DNA of 57,500 nt from Cryptomeria japonica (Eukaryota > Streptophyta > Pinopsida > Cupressales > Cupressaceae). This document shows positions 1 through 12,014 of this stretch, piece by piece. Location: the NCBI RefSeq assembly GCF_030272615.1, contig NC_081413.1, positions 17,679,785 to 17,737,284 on the forward strand, in the 5' to 3' direction. The translations under genes were made by a program, and so were the position numbers. Every line of letters begins with the position of its first letter. Position 1 is the stretch's first letter. The notes beneath the pieces were generated by a model. That model searched no databases. It was not told the origin of the DNA and saw only the letters and a list, made by a program, of their open reading frames with translations.

Positions 1-2354
1 TATATGATTGATCATTATAATGTTTTGATGGTGATAGTAGGTGGTACTCATTTTTTGTTTGATGTCTTTCAGTTCTCACCTGGTTTCATTCAGACAAACG
101 GGTGATTGATTTGTTACATCACTATTCAGAGTGAAGGTATACTTTGTTTCAGATTATATGACTTCATCTTGATACTCAGTCAGTTTATCATGCTGAATTT
201 GTATGCACACTTGAGCTATTTCTCATAGAATTCAATTTTGGATTCACTCTCCTAAGCAATTATATGCTTTAGCAATTTCATACATATGATAGCATTCACT
301 CATTCACTTGATGAATACATCTTAAGCAGAAGTGCATTGTTTATATATTATATTCATTGGTACACAATGAACATTGTATTCGAAGTTTCATGATATATCA
401 TTGACACTTAGCATTTATTCATTATGTCGGGTTCATTATTTTATTACAATGCATATGGTTATATTGTTAAAGTGCATACTTTTATAGCACTTAGTCGATC
501 ATATCATATGGTATAGGGCTCAAATTAAATGTTTTAAGTGTCAACTTAAATGTTGACATTGGATAATGTTTTACCATTTGATATCGGGCTCACTTGAGTG
601 ATTTACGTCGACTTCACTTTGGATAGTTGATAGCACTTTGTCTTTCTTAACAATCACATGCATAGTGAATACATTCACAGTCAACATGGTACAATGATAA
701 CTTGGCAGTCGGATTTTGATTACTTGCAAACATTATAATTGTTTAATGTTATGGGCAGTCAAGTGGATATTCTAATAGCTCACGTGGTCTGAGCTGGATA
801 GCATCATTTTGCATTTGATTCGACAAATAATTGTGTCGGTCATCCACATGTTTTGGTTTTTTAATGATATCTTTTTCGGACTTGAAAGTATTGTATACTT
901 TGACATAGTATTCGATTTGGGGCAAAAAGAAAATAGGGCAACATGATTTCATTTCATATTTGCTAAGGATGGTTGAAACCCTAGTTGCCACTTGCTATTA
1001 CAAGTTCGATTAATCTAGTGTTTGTCTTTGATGGTGGTTTTCGCTCTTTGTTCAGACTAAGTCATGACACAAATAAGCGGTTCTTTGACTTATTCGAATT
1101 GAGAATGGAATTAATCTGAGCGGATTGTTTATGGTTTCTATTTGAATTTTGGACAATATGACAAGAGGTAATATCTTACCAAGATCTTGGTTGTTTTGAG
1201 ATAAAAATGAAAAACGGTTTGTTTTTTCATCTCCAATTTGAAAAGAAATCTGATTTAAGGAAATATTTCTACATAGAGTTTCAATTTTGTGTGAAAGAAG
1301 TTGAAAGATAGTTTTTAGCAACTATATTTTTCAGTTTTGCTATGGTTGCTTGAATCTTTTCTCAAGGTTTTTGATTATGTTCAAAAGAAGTTACATTAAC
1401 TGCAAACAGGGTCTCGTTTTCATATATCTTATAAATACATGGTTCTATGTCTTTACATCGTTACAAGTGTTGATGTAAAAAGAAGTATCTACAGATTTGA
1501 AAGGATTTTTATTGAAACATCTTTATATTGCAAAGAAGGGTTTCTAAGAAAATAATATATAGAGATTATTCTTTCAGTTGCAGAATATTTTTGTAAATAA
1601 GTACTAGCAATCACAGTACATATTCTCTAATGGGGTATAATGTAGTTTTTTTTGTTGTATACTATTAGGATGTTGTGATTGCAGAAGTCAATTGCAGCTA
1701 CAAGACCTTGATAGTATACAATGCTTATTGATAAATTCATTGAAAGGAGTTGTTGCTCCTGTGAAAGTTGGAACTTATGATTTTGAGGAGTTGAGTTGGT
1801 GCTCCACCATTGTAAAGAGTTGGTTCTCTTTGATTAATAAAAAGGAATTTTACAAGTGGTTTTTTATACCCCATGATGGTTTTTTCACTCAGGAAATCAA
1901 TGTGTTATGTGATGGTTTTTGTGTTTAGTTCATGTGCTTAAATGTTGAAGTCTTTCACTCTGTTATAAGTTAATTTGTTCATGAAATGCTCTAATACTTT
2001 ATCACTGTTTCAATTTGTCCAAAATTCCAAAGCTCATTTGTTCAAATATGTCATTCAAAGTTCAATGTATGAACGTTAAAGAAATTTGTCATAAAGAAAG
2101 TTAAATCTGCATTTTGTGAGTTTGAAGTTCTGTTTCAAAAAGCATAACAAGATTGTTCACTCAGAATAAATTGAACAATATAAATTCTTTTAATATAATT
2201 TTTTAATGTCATTCAAGTTGCATATCATTCTGCTAAGTTTCAGTGTCCACTTTGCATAAACAAATCACTCTCATTTGTTCAAGGTCAAAAAGTTTAAAAT
2301 ATATATCACTCTGATTCACCCCCACCCCCTCTAAGAGTGATTCCACTTCCAACA
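1..2354 (+). repeat. copia-1 5' LTR, cut by window edge
   Basis: This is the left long terminal repeat of a Ty1/copia element. It aligns along its length with 7779-10123, so about 275 bases of its start lie outside the window. A hand comparison of the first 60 bases with the right copy gives 4 differences, so the insertion is not recent. It ends with ...CCAACA directly before a primer binding site. The right copy shows the full LTR starts TGTTG and ends CAACA. Near its end lie a GGTTTTTT box (1857-1911) and a C-rich-loop hairpin (2306-2340), discussed under findings. Confidence 0.93.
1429..1437 (+). promoter_or_regulatory. TATA box of copia-1 5' LTR
   Basis: TTATAAATA lies about two thirds of the way through the LTR, where the U3/R boundary is expected, and is conserved at 9204-9212 in the right LTR. 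Transcription would start about 30 bases downstream. The position and conservation are seen; promoter activity is inferred. Confidence 0.5.
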
Positions 2355-2356
2355 AG

Positions 2357-2370
2357 TGGTATCAGAGCGT
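2357..2370 (+). other. copia-1 primer binding site (initiator Met tRNA)
   Basis: TGGTATCAGAGC follows the LTR end after two bases. It is complementary to the 3' end of plant initiator methionine tRNA, the usual primer for Ty1/copia reverse transcription. This fixes the LTR end at 2354 and the + orientation of the element. Confidence 0.92.
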
Positions 2371-2430
2371 AGGGTCCTGCATTAGGTTTAACCTTCTAAG
2401 GTTTGGTCCTAGTCTTGGAAGTCTTTCATC

Positions 2431-4130
2431 ATGTCACATGTGCAAGAGGGGTCATCTATTACTAGAGCTCCTTTATTTGATGGTTCTGATTATGTGTTTT
2501 GGAAAATCATAATGGAAACATGTCTAATGTCTATAGACCTTGATGTTTGGAACATAATCTATAGTAAGTACATTGTACCTTCTATCATACATATAGATCC
2601 TAATGAGAAAAGGAAATATGAAATGAATGCACAAGCCAAACATGCTATCTTGTGTGGCTTGACAAAAGATGTCTTTGTTAAAATCATGCATTGTAAATCT
2701 GCTCATGAAATCTGGGAAAAACTTGAAAATATATATCAAGGAAATGAAAAGGTTAAACAATCAAAGATTCTTACCCTCAAAACTCAGTTTGAGGAAATGA
2801 AAATGAAAGATGATGAAAAAGTTGTTGAATATTTTTTAATAATAGATGAAGTTGTTAATGGTATGAGAGGATTAGGTGAAGAAGTGGATGAGGTCATAGT
2901 TGTTAAGAAGGTCATTAGAACCTTATTGCCTAAATATGAAACCAAGGTTTCATCCCTTGAAGAAAAGAAAAACTTTAACAAGCTTACCTTAGATGGTCTT
3001 CAAGGAACATTAATTGCATTTGAAATGAGAACAAGCAAAATTGACAATGTTGGTTCAACATTGAAAGAGACTGCTTTTAAAACATAAAATAAAGAGGACT
3101 TAGACAGTGAATCATAATTGTTTGATTTGTTAGAGGCACTTCTTGTGAGAAAACTAAAAAAGAAATACAAAGGAAAACTGTCACTCAAATGTTTTAATTG
3201 TGGCAAGGCTTGTCATTTTGCAGCCCATTGTCCTTTTGTTGATCAAAACAATAATAATGATAAGTTTGAAAAGCATTATAAGAAAAAGTCTTTTAGTCCT
3301 AAAAAGAAGTTTAACTTTAATAACTTCAAAAAAAAGAGTCTATTCGGCAAAGAAGATTCAGATGTTGAATCAGATGATTCCTTAGGTGATGAAGATGAAA
3401 CTTTATTCATGGCTGAAGTTGATGTACAAAAAGTTTCAAACAGTTAACTAGATAGTCAAGCAAACACTCAATCTGATCTAAATAATTGTGAAATAAATCT
3501 TGAGGGTGAATTGCTTTGTGCCCTACAAGAAATTAAGAAACTCAAGAAACAAATTGCTTCTCAAGAGAAAAGTCCAAACAAGATGATTACATCTTTGCAA
3601 GTTGAACTAGATGACTCTAAAAGAGTTGTGGATAATCTTATATCCATTCTTGTTGATAAAGACAAAGAGATTCAAACTCTTAAACAACAAGTTATCTCTC
3701 TCACAAAGCAAGTTGAAGAGCATGAAAGAACTATTCACTTGAATGATATCCTTAGAAAACAAAAGAAGCATAAAGACATGACTAGTGTTGGTTTTGACAC
3801 TGGTGAGTGTTTAAAAATTTCAAATCAGAACTTCAAGATAGATAGTAAGAAACAGTCATTTGAGAATAAATGAAACAATTTCAGGTTTAATTCCTTTTTC
3901 AATGGCTATTGCTTCTTTTGCAATAAATTTGGACACAAAGTGAGTACTTGTAGACTTATGATGCCTAGAACACCAAGGTTTGGTCACCAACAATTTTTTG
4001 GCTTTCCAAACACAATTAGATGTTTCAATTGCAAAATTATTGGCCATACATCCAAACAATACAAACATAGAATAATACATAAAAGGTTTGGAGACCCAAG
4101 CTTGTTCAAAGCATAGAATAATACAAACAA
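2431..4130 (+). pseudogene. gag: copia-1 gag (capsid/nucleocapsid), broken
   Basis: Gag forms the virus-like particle. The first open part (2431-3087, 218 codons) starts MSHVQEG, has the copia Gag pattern around LFDGSDYVFWK, and continues in the same frame past stops at 3085, 3112 and 3445. A CX2CX4HX4C zinc knuckle (CFNCGKACHFAAHC) lies near 3190-3235. A lysine/glutamate-rich coiled-coil stretch covers 3511-3873. After another stop come a second knuckle (CFFCNKFGHKVSTC, near 3910) and a degenerate third (CFNCKIIGH, near 4022). A large Gag with several knuckles, a coiled coil and a very long LTR fits the SIRE/Maximus type of copia; that lineage call is inference. A frameshift near a local duplication (4012-4199) separates it from the protease. 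Confidence 0.88.
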
Positions 4131-4199
4131 TTAGATGTTTCAATTACAGAAAAGGTTTGGAGACCCAAGCTTGTTCCAAGCATAGAATAATACATGCTT
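4012..4199 (+). repeat. Local tandem duplication at the gag/protease junction
   Basis: The strings CAATTAGATGTTTCAATT and GGTTTGGAGACCCAAGCTTG each occur twice, at about 4013/4131 and 4083/4153. The duplication lies where the frame changes between Gag and protease and probably helped break the reading frame. Confidence 0.7.
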
Positions 4200-4670
4200 G
4201 TGCAAACTGCCTTTCTCTCCAATAAGAAGGCATTGTGGGTAGTGGATAGTGGTTGTTCCAACCACATGACAGGAGATGAAGACAAGTTTTTAAAACTTGA
4301 AGATTATGTTGGTGGATTTGTGAAGTTTGGTGATAACTCAGGGATACAGATAAAAGGTAAAGGTTCCTTGCTTCTAAATGATGATACACCTATTCGTGAT
4401 GTGTATTATGTTGAAGACCTTAAACACAATATCTTAAGTGTCAGACAAATTTGTGATAGTGGCTAGAATGTTTCATTCAATTCACAAGGTTGTGCAATCA
4501 ATAATAAATTTGGTAAAACAATTACAACTGGATTAAGAACACTTGGCAATATTTACAATCTTCTTGACTCTTCTCATCATGAGAGAAATGAAGGCATGTT
4601 CCTAATGGGTCAAGTTGAATAAAATTGATTATGGCACAAACGTGTAGGGCATATAAACTTTGATAATCTA
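4194..4670 (+). pseudogene. copia-1 aspartic protease and GAG-pre-integrase region
   Basis: The protease cleaves the Gag-Pol polyprotein. The sequence WVVDSGCSNHMTGD near 4238 is the copia protease signature with catalytic Asp in DSG. It continues KFLKLEDYVGG... and LKHNILSVRQICDSG as in the copia family. A stop at about 4464 interrupts it. The following part to 4670 includes a LWHKRVGHINFDNL-like GAG-pre-integrase segment, with a further stop just before it. Confidence 0.85.
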
Positions 4671-5600
4671 GTTAGAGTCAGTAAAAATCAGAATGTAAGA
4701 GGTTTACCCGTGCTAAGAAAACCAGAAAATGTTGTTTGCAAAGGTTGTCTAAAAGGCAAGAAAACAAAGGTAAGTTTCAAATCTAAGGAACATTCCTCGA
4801 CTAGACCTTTTCAACTTGTACACGTTGATTTATGTGGTCCTACTAGGACAAGGTTAATAAATGGTGAGAAGTACTTCATGTTGTTTGTTGATGACTACAC
4901 TAGAATGGTTTGGGTAACCTTTCTCAAACATAAGTCAGAGGCCTTTGAAAGGTTTAAAATCTTTCGTAAAATGGTTAAGAAAGAATCAAATTTCAAACTT
5001 AAATGTTTGAGATCAAATAAAGGAGGTGAGTTTACCTCACACGAATTCATTGATTATTATGAACATGGAATAAAAAAGCAATATGCTTCTGCTAGGACAC
5101 CTCAACAGAATGGGGTTGTCGAAAGGAAAAATAAAACAGTGAAAGAAATGGCAAGAACAATGCTAGATGAAGAAAAATTGCCTGATAAATTCTGGAAAGA
5201 AGTTGTTCATACAGTTGTTTATATTTTAAACATGGTGTAGATAAGGTTGAAATCCAATTTCACTCCATATGAGCTATGGTATGGTCATTCAGCCACTATT
5301 AAATACTTTAAAAATTTTGGTTTTAAATGTTTTATCAAAAAGGATGATGAAAATATTGGCAACTTTCAATCTAAATCTGATGAAGGTGTCTTTTTTGGAT
5401 ACTCTACACATAGTAAAGCCAATAAATGTTTCAATAAAAAGCTGAATAAAACTGTTGAATCTATTAATGTCACATTTGATGAAAAGTTGCTTCTAGATGA
5501 TGGTCACGTGCAGGATGATGAGGAGGAACCTACATTAGGACTTGACAGGTTTCATGAATCTGCTAAAGCGGATGACACTTAATAGGAGGATGCCTCAAGC
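4671..5600 (+). pseudogene. copia-1 integrase
   Basis: Integrase inserts the cDNA into the host genome. CKGCLKGKKTKV (near 4737) is the Cys-Cys half of the zinc-binding domain. HVDLCGPTRT..GEKYFMLFVDDYTR (near 4820-4900) carries the first catalytic acidic residues of the rve core, and ARTPQQNGVVERKN (near 5091) carries the glutamate. The segment around LRSNKGGEF has Asn where the family usually has the second Asp (LRSDNGGEF), so the catalytic triad may be lost. A stop at 5238 splits the frame; 5247-5582 continues in the same frame with the copia C-terminal domain (FTPYELWYGHSATIKYFKNFG). Confidence 0.88.
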
Positions 5601-5739
5601 TCTAAAGTAGTAACACCTCTAAATACACCCTCCAAGATTTTTATCAAGAATCATCCTCAAAAACTCATTATTGGGGATAGAGATGAAGGAATCTTAACCA
5701 GAAAAAAAGAAAAACTTGAGGAACAAGATCAAATGGCTA

Positions 5740-6770
5740 AACATTTTTGTTTAGTTACTGAGTTTGAACCCAAGACATGCAGTGAAGCATTGAATGATGA
5801 ATGTTGGTTGAAGGCAACGCAAGAAGAAATCAACTAGATTGAAAAGAATAAAACCTAGGAACTAGTTCCAAGACCAAATGACAAAAATGTCATTGGAGGA
5901 AAGTGGGTGTTCAAAAATAAACTGGATGAAAGTGGCAAAGTTGTCAGAAACAAGGCACGATTTGTGTGTAAAGGCTATGCACAACAGGAAGGTATATATT
6001 TTGGTGAAACTTATGCACCTGTTGCTAGAATTGAATCTATTAGAATACTTTTGGCTTATTCATGTTTTAAAAACTTTAATTTTTATCAAATGGATGTCAA
6101 AATTGCTTTCTTAAATGGTTACCTTGATGATGAAGTTTATATGGAACAACCTGAAGGGTTTGTTTTACAAGACAAGCCTAATCATGTTTACAGGTTGAAA
6201 AATGCCTTATATGGTCTGAAAGAAGCTCCTAGAGCTTGTATTCAAGGTTGGATTCACATTTGACAGCAAATGATTTTAGAAGAGGTGGTGTGGACAACAA
6301 TCTTTATGTCAAAAGGGAAGGTAATGATATCCTAGTTGTTGAAGTTTACGTTGATGATATCATCTTTGGATGCAATAATGATGCTTTATCTAAAAGGTTT
6401 TCAAAGATTATGGAATTAGAATTTGAAATGTCAATGTTATGTGAACTAACATTCTTTCTTGGCCTTCAAGTTTCTCAACTTGAACAAGGAATGTTTCTAT
6501 CACAAACAAAATATGCAAAGGAAATGTTGAAAAAGTTTCAGATTGTTGATTGTCATGTAGTAAGCACTCCTATGGTAACTGGTTGTAAGATTTTTAAAGT
6601 TGATGATTCTACTGGTGTTGATCAATCTAATTATAGGTCTATGATAGGCAGTTTATTATATTTGACTGCATCAAGACCTGATATAATGCAAGTGGTTTGT
6701 ATGGTTTCTAGGTTTCAATCTGCCCCTAAACAATCACATCTTATAGTTGTTCAAAGAATATTTAAGTATA
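5740..6770 (+). pseudogene. copia-1 reverse transcriptase
   Basis: Copia-type reverse transcriptase. The N-terminal block ([46 protein letters not shown]) is open from 5907 to about 6230. In-frame stops lie just before it, near 5835 and 5857. A one-base frameshift near 6235, at PRA(W)YSRLDSHL, moves the rest to another frame (6236-6859). The catalytic VYVDDIIFG motif (YVDD) near 6346 is intact. Downstream, FFLGLQVSQ and YRSMIGSLLYLTASRPDI are family-typical. The two frames together match the expected RT length, so the frameshift is decay and not a programmed site. Confidence 0.9.
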
Positions 6771-7206
6771 TTACTAATGCTGATTGGGCTTGTTGTCTAG
6801 ATGACAGAAAAATCACAAGTGGTGTTGCATTTTTCCTTGGTGATTGTCTTGTGGCCTAGCAAAGCAAGAAACAAGATTTTGTTTCCCTTTCTATAGCAAA
6901 AGCAGAATATATTGTTGCTACATCTTGTTGTACTCAGCTACTCAAGATGGCTCAAAACTCTTGGATATGGGTATTATTGTTGAAAAACCTATTTCTATAT
7001 TATGTGATAATACTAGTGCTATAAGTCTATCTAAAAATCCAATTATGCATTCTAGAATGAAGCACATTGCTATTAAATTACTCTTTCTTTGTGAAATGGT
7101 GTTGGCTAATGAAGTCACTCTGCAATATATTTCTGCTCAAGCACAAGTAGCCAACATTTTTACTAAGCCTTTGGCTACAGAAGCTTTTGAAAGGCTTTGT
7201 TTGTGA
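6770..7206 (+). pseudogene. copia-1 RNase H
   Basis: RNase H removes the RNA template strand. ADWACCLDDRKITSGVAFFLG (near 6780) is the start of the copia RNase H domain. Compared with copia-2, the block between the conserved FKYI segment and ADWA is missing, so a short deletion is likely. A frameshift near 6850-6950 is followed by DNTSAISLSKNPIMHSRMKH and IFTKPLATEAFERL, the family C-terminus, ending at 7206. Confidence 0.88.
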
Positions 7207-7503
7207 TTGGGAGTTGTCTCTCAATATCTTCTCTCTTAAAGTTCCATCATTGATTATGGGGGAGCTTCTAAGCTCTCTAAGAAGCTTATTGTTGCTTCAT
7301 ATGGTTCATATTTGTTGCTTCATAGTATATCTGCAATTGTTTTCATTCAGTTTCCTTGGCACTTCAGAGATTTCCCTTTGTCCTTGTGATAAAAAGGGGA
7401 GAAAGTGGTGATTTTTTTGTCCAGATTTTTGTTTCCATCTGGCATGCTGGCATACTTTGTTTAAGATGGCTTAGTTTTTGCCATCAAAGACAAAGGGAGA
7501 GTT
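7207..7503 (+). other. copia-1 post-pol spacer and polypurine tract
   Basis: No gene is seen. The stretch has three purine-rich tracts: ATGGGGGAGC (near 7255), AAAAAGGGGAGAAAG (7391-7405) and CAAAGGGAGAG (7491-7501). The last lies two bases before the LTR start and is the likely plus-strand primer site. The first matches a tract at the same place in element 4 (near 44371). Confidence 0.7.
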
Positions 7504-10123
7504 TGTTGAGTTTCTCTTTGTGATATTTCTCCTTGATGTAAAAATTATTGATTGGCATTTTGGTGTTTATTACATTGATCTTGGCATATGGCATACTCTT
7601 GGTTTAGTTAGTTTTGGCATACTTGGTTTGGTTATGGACACTTTCAGTTTTGGCAATTCAGTACTTGGTTTACATTTAGTTTTGTTATATGTTGTGGTAC
7701 TGATATATTGGGCTTCATGTGCAAACAGAAGACATCTTTTTCACATGGTTATGGTGTTTGCTTTCAGGTGATATCATTTATATGATTGATCATTATAATA
7801 TTTTCATGGCGATAATAGGTGGTACTCATTTTTTGTTTGATGTCTTTCAGTTCTCACTTGGTTTTATTCAAAAAAATAGGTGATTGATTTGTTACACCAC
7901 TATTCAGAGTGAAGGTATACTTTGTTTCACATTATATGACTTCATCTTGATACTCAGTCAGTTTATCATGCTGAATTTGTATGCACACTTGAGCTATTTC
8001 TCATAGAATTCAGTTTTGGATTCACTCTCCTAAGAAATTATATGCTTTAGCAATTTCATACATATGATAGCATTCACTCATTCACTTGATGAATACATCT
8101 TAAGGAGAAGTGCATTATTTATATTATATTCATTGGTACACAATGAACATTGTGTTCAAAGTTTCATGATATATCACCGACACTTAGCATTTATTCATTG
8201 TGTCAGGTTCGCTGCTTTATTACAATGCATATGGTTATATTTTTAGAGTGCATACTTTTATAGAACTTAGCCGACCATATCATATGGTATCGAGCTCAAA
8301 TTAAATGTTTTAAGTGTCAACTTAAATATTGACATTGGGTAGTACTTTACCATTTGATATCGGACTCGCTTGAGTGATTTACATCGACTTCACTTTGGAC
8401 AATTGATAGCACTTTGTCTTGCTTACCAGTCACATGCATAGTGAATACATTCATAGTTAGCGTGGTACAATGATAACTTCGTAGTCGGTATTGATTACTT
8501 GCAAACATTAGAATTGTTTAATGTTATGGGCAGTCAAGTGGATATTCTAATAGCTCAAGTGCTCTCAGCTGGACAACAACATTTTGCATTTGATTCGACA
8601 AATAATTGTGTCGGTCATCCACATGTTTTGGTTTCTTAATGATATCTTTGTCGGAATTGAACGTATTGTATACTTTGACATAGTATTAGATTTGAGGAAA
8701 AAAGAAAATTGGGCAACATGATTTTATTTCATATTTGCTAAGGATGGTTGAAACCTTGGCCGTCACTTGCTATTATAGGTTCGATTAATCTGGTGCTTGT
8801 CTTTGATGGTGGTTTTCTCTCTTTGTTCAAACTAAGTCATGACATGATTAAGCGGTTCTTTGACTTATTTGAGCTGAGAATGGAAGTAATCTGGTCAGAT
8901 TGTTTATGGTTTCTATTTGACTTTGGGACAGCGTGACAAGAGGTAATATCTTACCAAGATCTTGGTCATTTTGAGATAAAAATGAAAAAGGGTTTTTTGT
9001 TTCATCTCTAGTTTGAAAAGAAATCTGATTTAGGGAGATATTTCTACATACAGTTTTGATTTTGTGTGAAAAAAGTTGAAAGACACTTTTTAGCAACTAT
9101 ATTTTTTAGTTTTGTTATGGTTGCTCGAATCCTTTCTCAGGGTTTTTGATTCAGTTGAAAAGAAGTTACATTAACTACAAATAGGATCTCTTTTTCATCT
9201 ATCTTATAAATACATGGTTCTATGTCTTTACACCGTTACGAGTGTTGATGTAAAAAGAAGTATTTGCAGATTTGAAAGGATTTTTATTAAAACATTTTAT
9301 ATTGCAAACAAGGGTTTCTAAGAAAACAATATATATAGATTATTCTTTCAGTTGCAAAATATTTTTGTAAATAAGTACTGACAATCACAGTACATATTCT
9401 CTAATGGGGTATAATGCATATTTTTCTATTGTATACTATTAGGATGTTGTGATTGCAGAAGTCAATTGCAATTACAAGACCTTGATAGTATATAGTAATT
9501 ATTGAGAAATTTATTGAAAGGAGTTGTTGCTCCTGTGAAAGTTGGAACTTATGATTTTGAGGAGTTGAGTTGGTGCTCCACCATTGTAAAGAGTTGGTGC
9601 TCTTTGATTAATAAAAAGGAATTTTACGAGTGGTTTTTTATACCCCATGAGGATTTTTCCACTCAGGAAATCAATGTGTTATGTGATGGTTTGTGTGTTT
9701 AATTCATGTGCTTAAATGTTGAAGTCTTTACTCTGTTATAACTTAATCTATTCATGCAATGCTCTGACACTTTATCACTATTTCAATTTCTCCAAAAATT
9801 CCAAATTTCATTTGTTCAAATCTGTCATTCAAAGCTCAATGTATGAATGTTAAAGAAATTTGTTATAAATCAAGTTAAATCTGCATTTTGTGAGTTTGAA
9901 GTTCTGTTTCAAAAATCATAACAAGATTGTTCATTGAACATCAATTGAACAATTTAAATGCTTTTAATGAGTTGTTAATGTCATTCAAGTTGCATATCAT
10001 TCTGTTAATTTTTAGTGTCCACTTTGCATAAACAAATCACTCTCATTTGTTCAAAGTCAAAAAGTGTAAAATACATATTACTCTGATTCACCCCCGCCTC
10101 TCAGAGTGATTCCACTTCCAACA
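7504..10123 (+). repeat. copia-1 3' LTR (2620 bp)
   Basis: The right LTR starts TGTTG after the purine tract and ends CAACA at 10123, a 5-base inverted terminal repeat. It matches 1-2354 from 7779 onward. At 2.6 kb it is long for copia. It contains the TATA box (9204), a GGTTTTTT box (9630-9684) and the C-rich-loop hairpin (10078-10109). A 66-codon open frame at 9502-9702 has a counterpart at 1692-1928 and is best explained by LTR identity. The base after it starts CTTAC, the expected target duplication, whose partner is outside the window. Confidence 0.93.
9204..9212 (+). promoter_or_regulatory. TATA box of copia-1 3' LTR
   Basis: TTATAAATA, the counterpart of 1429-1437. In the 3' LTR it could drive read-out transcription into the flank beyond 10123, but nothing downstream shows that this happens. 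Confidence 0.45.
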
Positions 10124-12009
10124 CTTACAACCCATCATTCCTAACTCCTCGACCATTAGGTCTAGAGTACACTTGAACAAGTGCATGCCATGAATATATG
10201 TCTGCACACCACACATTCGTCCTGCAAATATTCATGACTAAAGGTGGTTGTTGAGACGTTACACTTTCTAATTTTGGTAGTGCATTGTGCCTTTGCGCTT
10301 GCACTAACATTGGGATGATTTCCAGTTCTTAAAACTTACCTTCTACCTTCATTCTTACTCTCCAAAACACTCTCTCAAAACATGCTCCTTACATTCTAGG
10401 TACGTTTTCTTGCATTTTACACTTCTTGAGCATACACACTAGCACACTAGTTTGTTATTATCATGCTTCTTTCATTCACACATCCACCACCTTACTTTAT
10501 GGATGTCTATCAAAGCTCTTTCAACCTATATATCATTGCCTTTCCTCATTCTAGCATGTCACTTTTCTTATGGTTTCACAAGAGGATAAATTTTGGGGTT
10601 TTATGTTTGATTTACTATGTTTGTGTTAGCATATTGATCTATTTCATTTTATCTATTTTATCTACAATATTGTCTATAGGTTGTTCATGGAAGCGGAAAT
10701 ACCAAAGTAGGGGTTTGACTGAGGCAAACCTCTAAACACAACTACCCACAATATTTCTTCCTCAATCTTATGCTTGCAAGTTTTAATGAAGAAGATCATG
10801 GTTCTCATTGGAAGCTTCATTTTATAGGTTTTGGTAAACATTCCTTTGCTTCCTCCTAATTCTTTTTGTTGTCTTATTTTTGTTTAGTAAACTCTAATTT
10901 ATATACTTTCACTATATTTAGTTGACATAACATAGTGCATATCATTTTGTATGTTCTGGTATGGCCCTTTTTGTTCTATTCATATAGGATATTTACACGT
11001 CACGTTTTTGTTCTCGCCCAACACATGCATCATGGACAAAGAGCTCATAGAGTTGTTCAGAAGATCTCTATGACTTGTACTTTTTCCTTCTATGAACTAA
11101 AGTATTTGGGTAATTAGTTTAGTTGGTTAAACACTTATTTTATTGAGTAGTGAACAAACATAGAGCTCGATGTTACTCGAGGGCTTGTTCCAAGTGGAGA
11201 GTTGGGACTCATACCCTCAAATGATTTGAATACCCTTGATAGTGAATCATTTTCACACTACATTGTAGTGAACTTGACATGAACTCATCTCTTGATCTAA
11301 ATATTATCAAACTTAAAACTTTCCACAACTTGTTTGTCTTTCTTTCTTCTTCTCATTTTCTAAGATTGAATGAGTGTTTTGATTCTCTTCTATGAGATTT
11401 ATGACCCAAACTACTTATATATATGTAGTGAGAATAATCTCAAGACCTAGCATCCCTCTGAATCTTTATAGTCCTACTAGGCTAGGTCTGATGTTCTCTG
11501 ATAATTTTGATCATTTTTTCCTTTGATCTTTTCCTCTGGTAGTTCTACATCTGATTCTCCAATGAATAACCCTCTTGGGCTTCATCCTATTATTGATCAT
11601 GAGTCTTCTTTTTTGATCTTGTTTGATTAGATACAATATTTGGAGAAGAACTTGAGGAATTTTTAAGTTTTCCTTTGTTGGAATGTTGTCATTGATGGTC
11701 ATAGAAACAAGAGCATAATGCTCTTGGATAGTTTTGGGATAGTCCAATATGTTAGACTATGTATATGAGTCTTATTTTGGTCTACAATCCTTTGTGATTG
11801 ATATTACCGATCTGTGGTTTTGACAGTGAATTTGCAGATGCCTAAAGTACCTATATTCAAGACTTCACATGTTAGCATGAAAAGGTCTGAAAAAATACAA
11901 GGTCTAGAAGACATGTCTGACAATTACTCTATTTATCTGATATAGGATAGTCAGCTCAAGGAGTTTGCATTTTTTCAGACGATCTCATTTTTCTGAGTGG
12001 TTTTGGGAC
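10124..12009. other. Unassigned flank between copia-1 and gypsy-1
   Basis: I recognise no gene here. Short open frames of 60-90 codons occur (for example 10463-10735 and 11511-11747 on -), but none shows a family motif. The base composition is T-rich on +. The sequence looks less repeat-like than its neighbours: it has no LTR ends, primer site or polypurine tract that I can see. It was the insertion target of gypsy-1, so it was once continuous with 28894 onward. Confidence 0.5.
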
Positions 12010-12014
12010 AAGAC
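12010..12014. repeat. Target duplication of gypsy-1, left copy
   Basis: AAGAC directly before the outer edge of the gypsy-1 3' LTR. The same five bases follow the other LTR at 28894-28898, which proves that the two LTR ends belong to one insertion despite 16.9 kb between them. Confidence 0.9.

Noticed and set aside
1692-1928. Open frame of 78 codons, with a counterpart at 9502-9702
   Set aside because: It lies in the LTR, and the two copies are similar because LTRs are copied from one template. It spans the conserved GGTTTTTT box, which explains its conservation at the DNA or RNA level.
2357-2370. Matches to initiator Met tRNA (also at 15347, 27294, 43181)
   Set aside because: These are 12-14 base primer binding sites beside LTRs and not tRNA genes.
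7391-7409. AAAAAGGGGAGAAAG followed by TGGTGA as the copia-1 LTR start
   Set aside because: TGTTG at 7504, after CAAAGGGAGAG, pairs with the CAACA end as an inverted repeat and fits the family pattern better.
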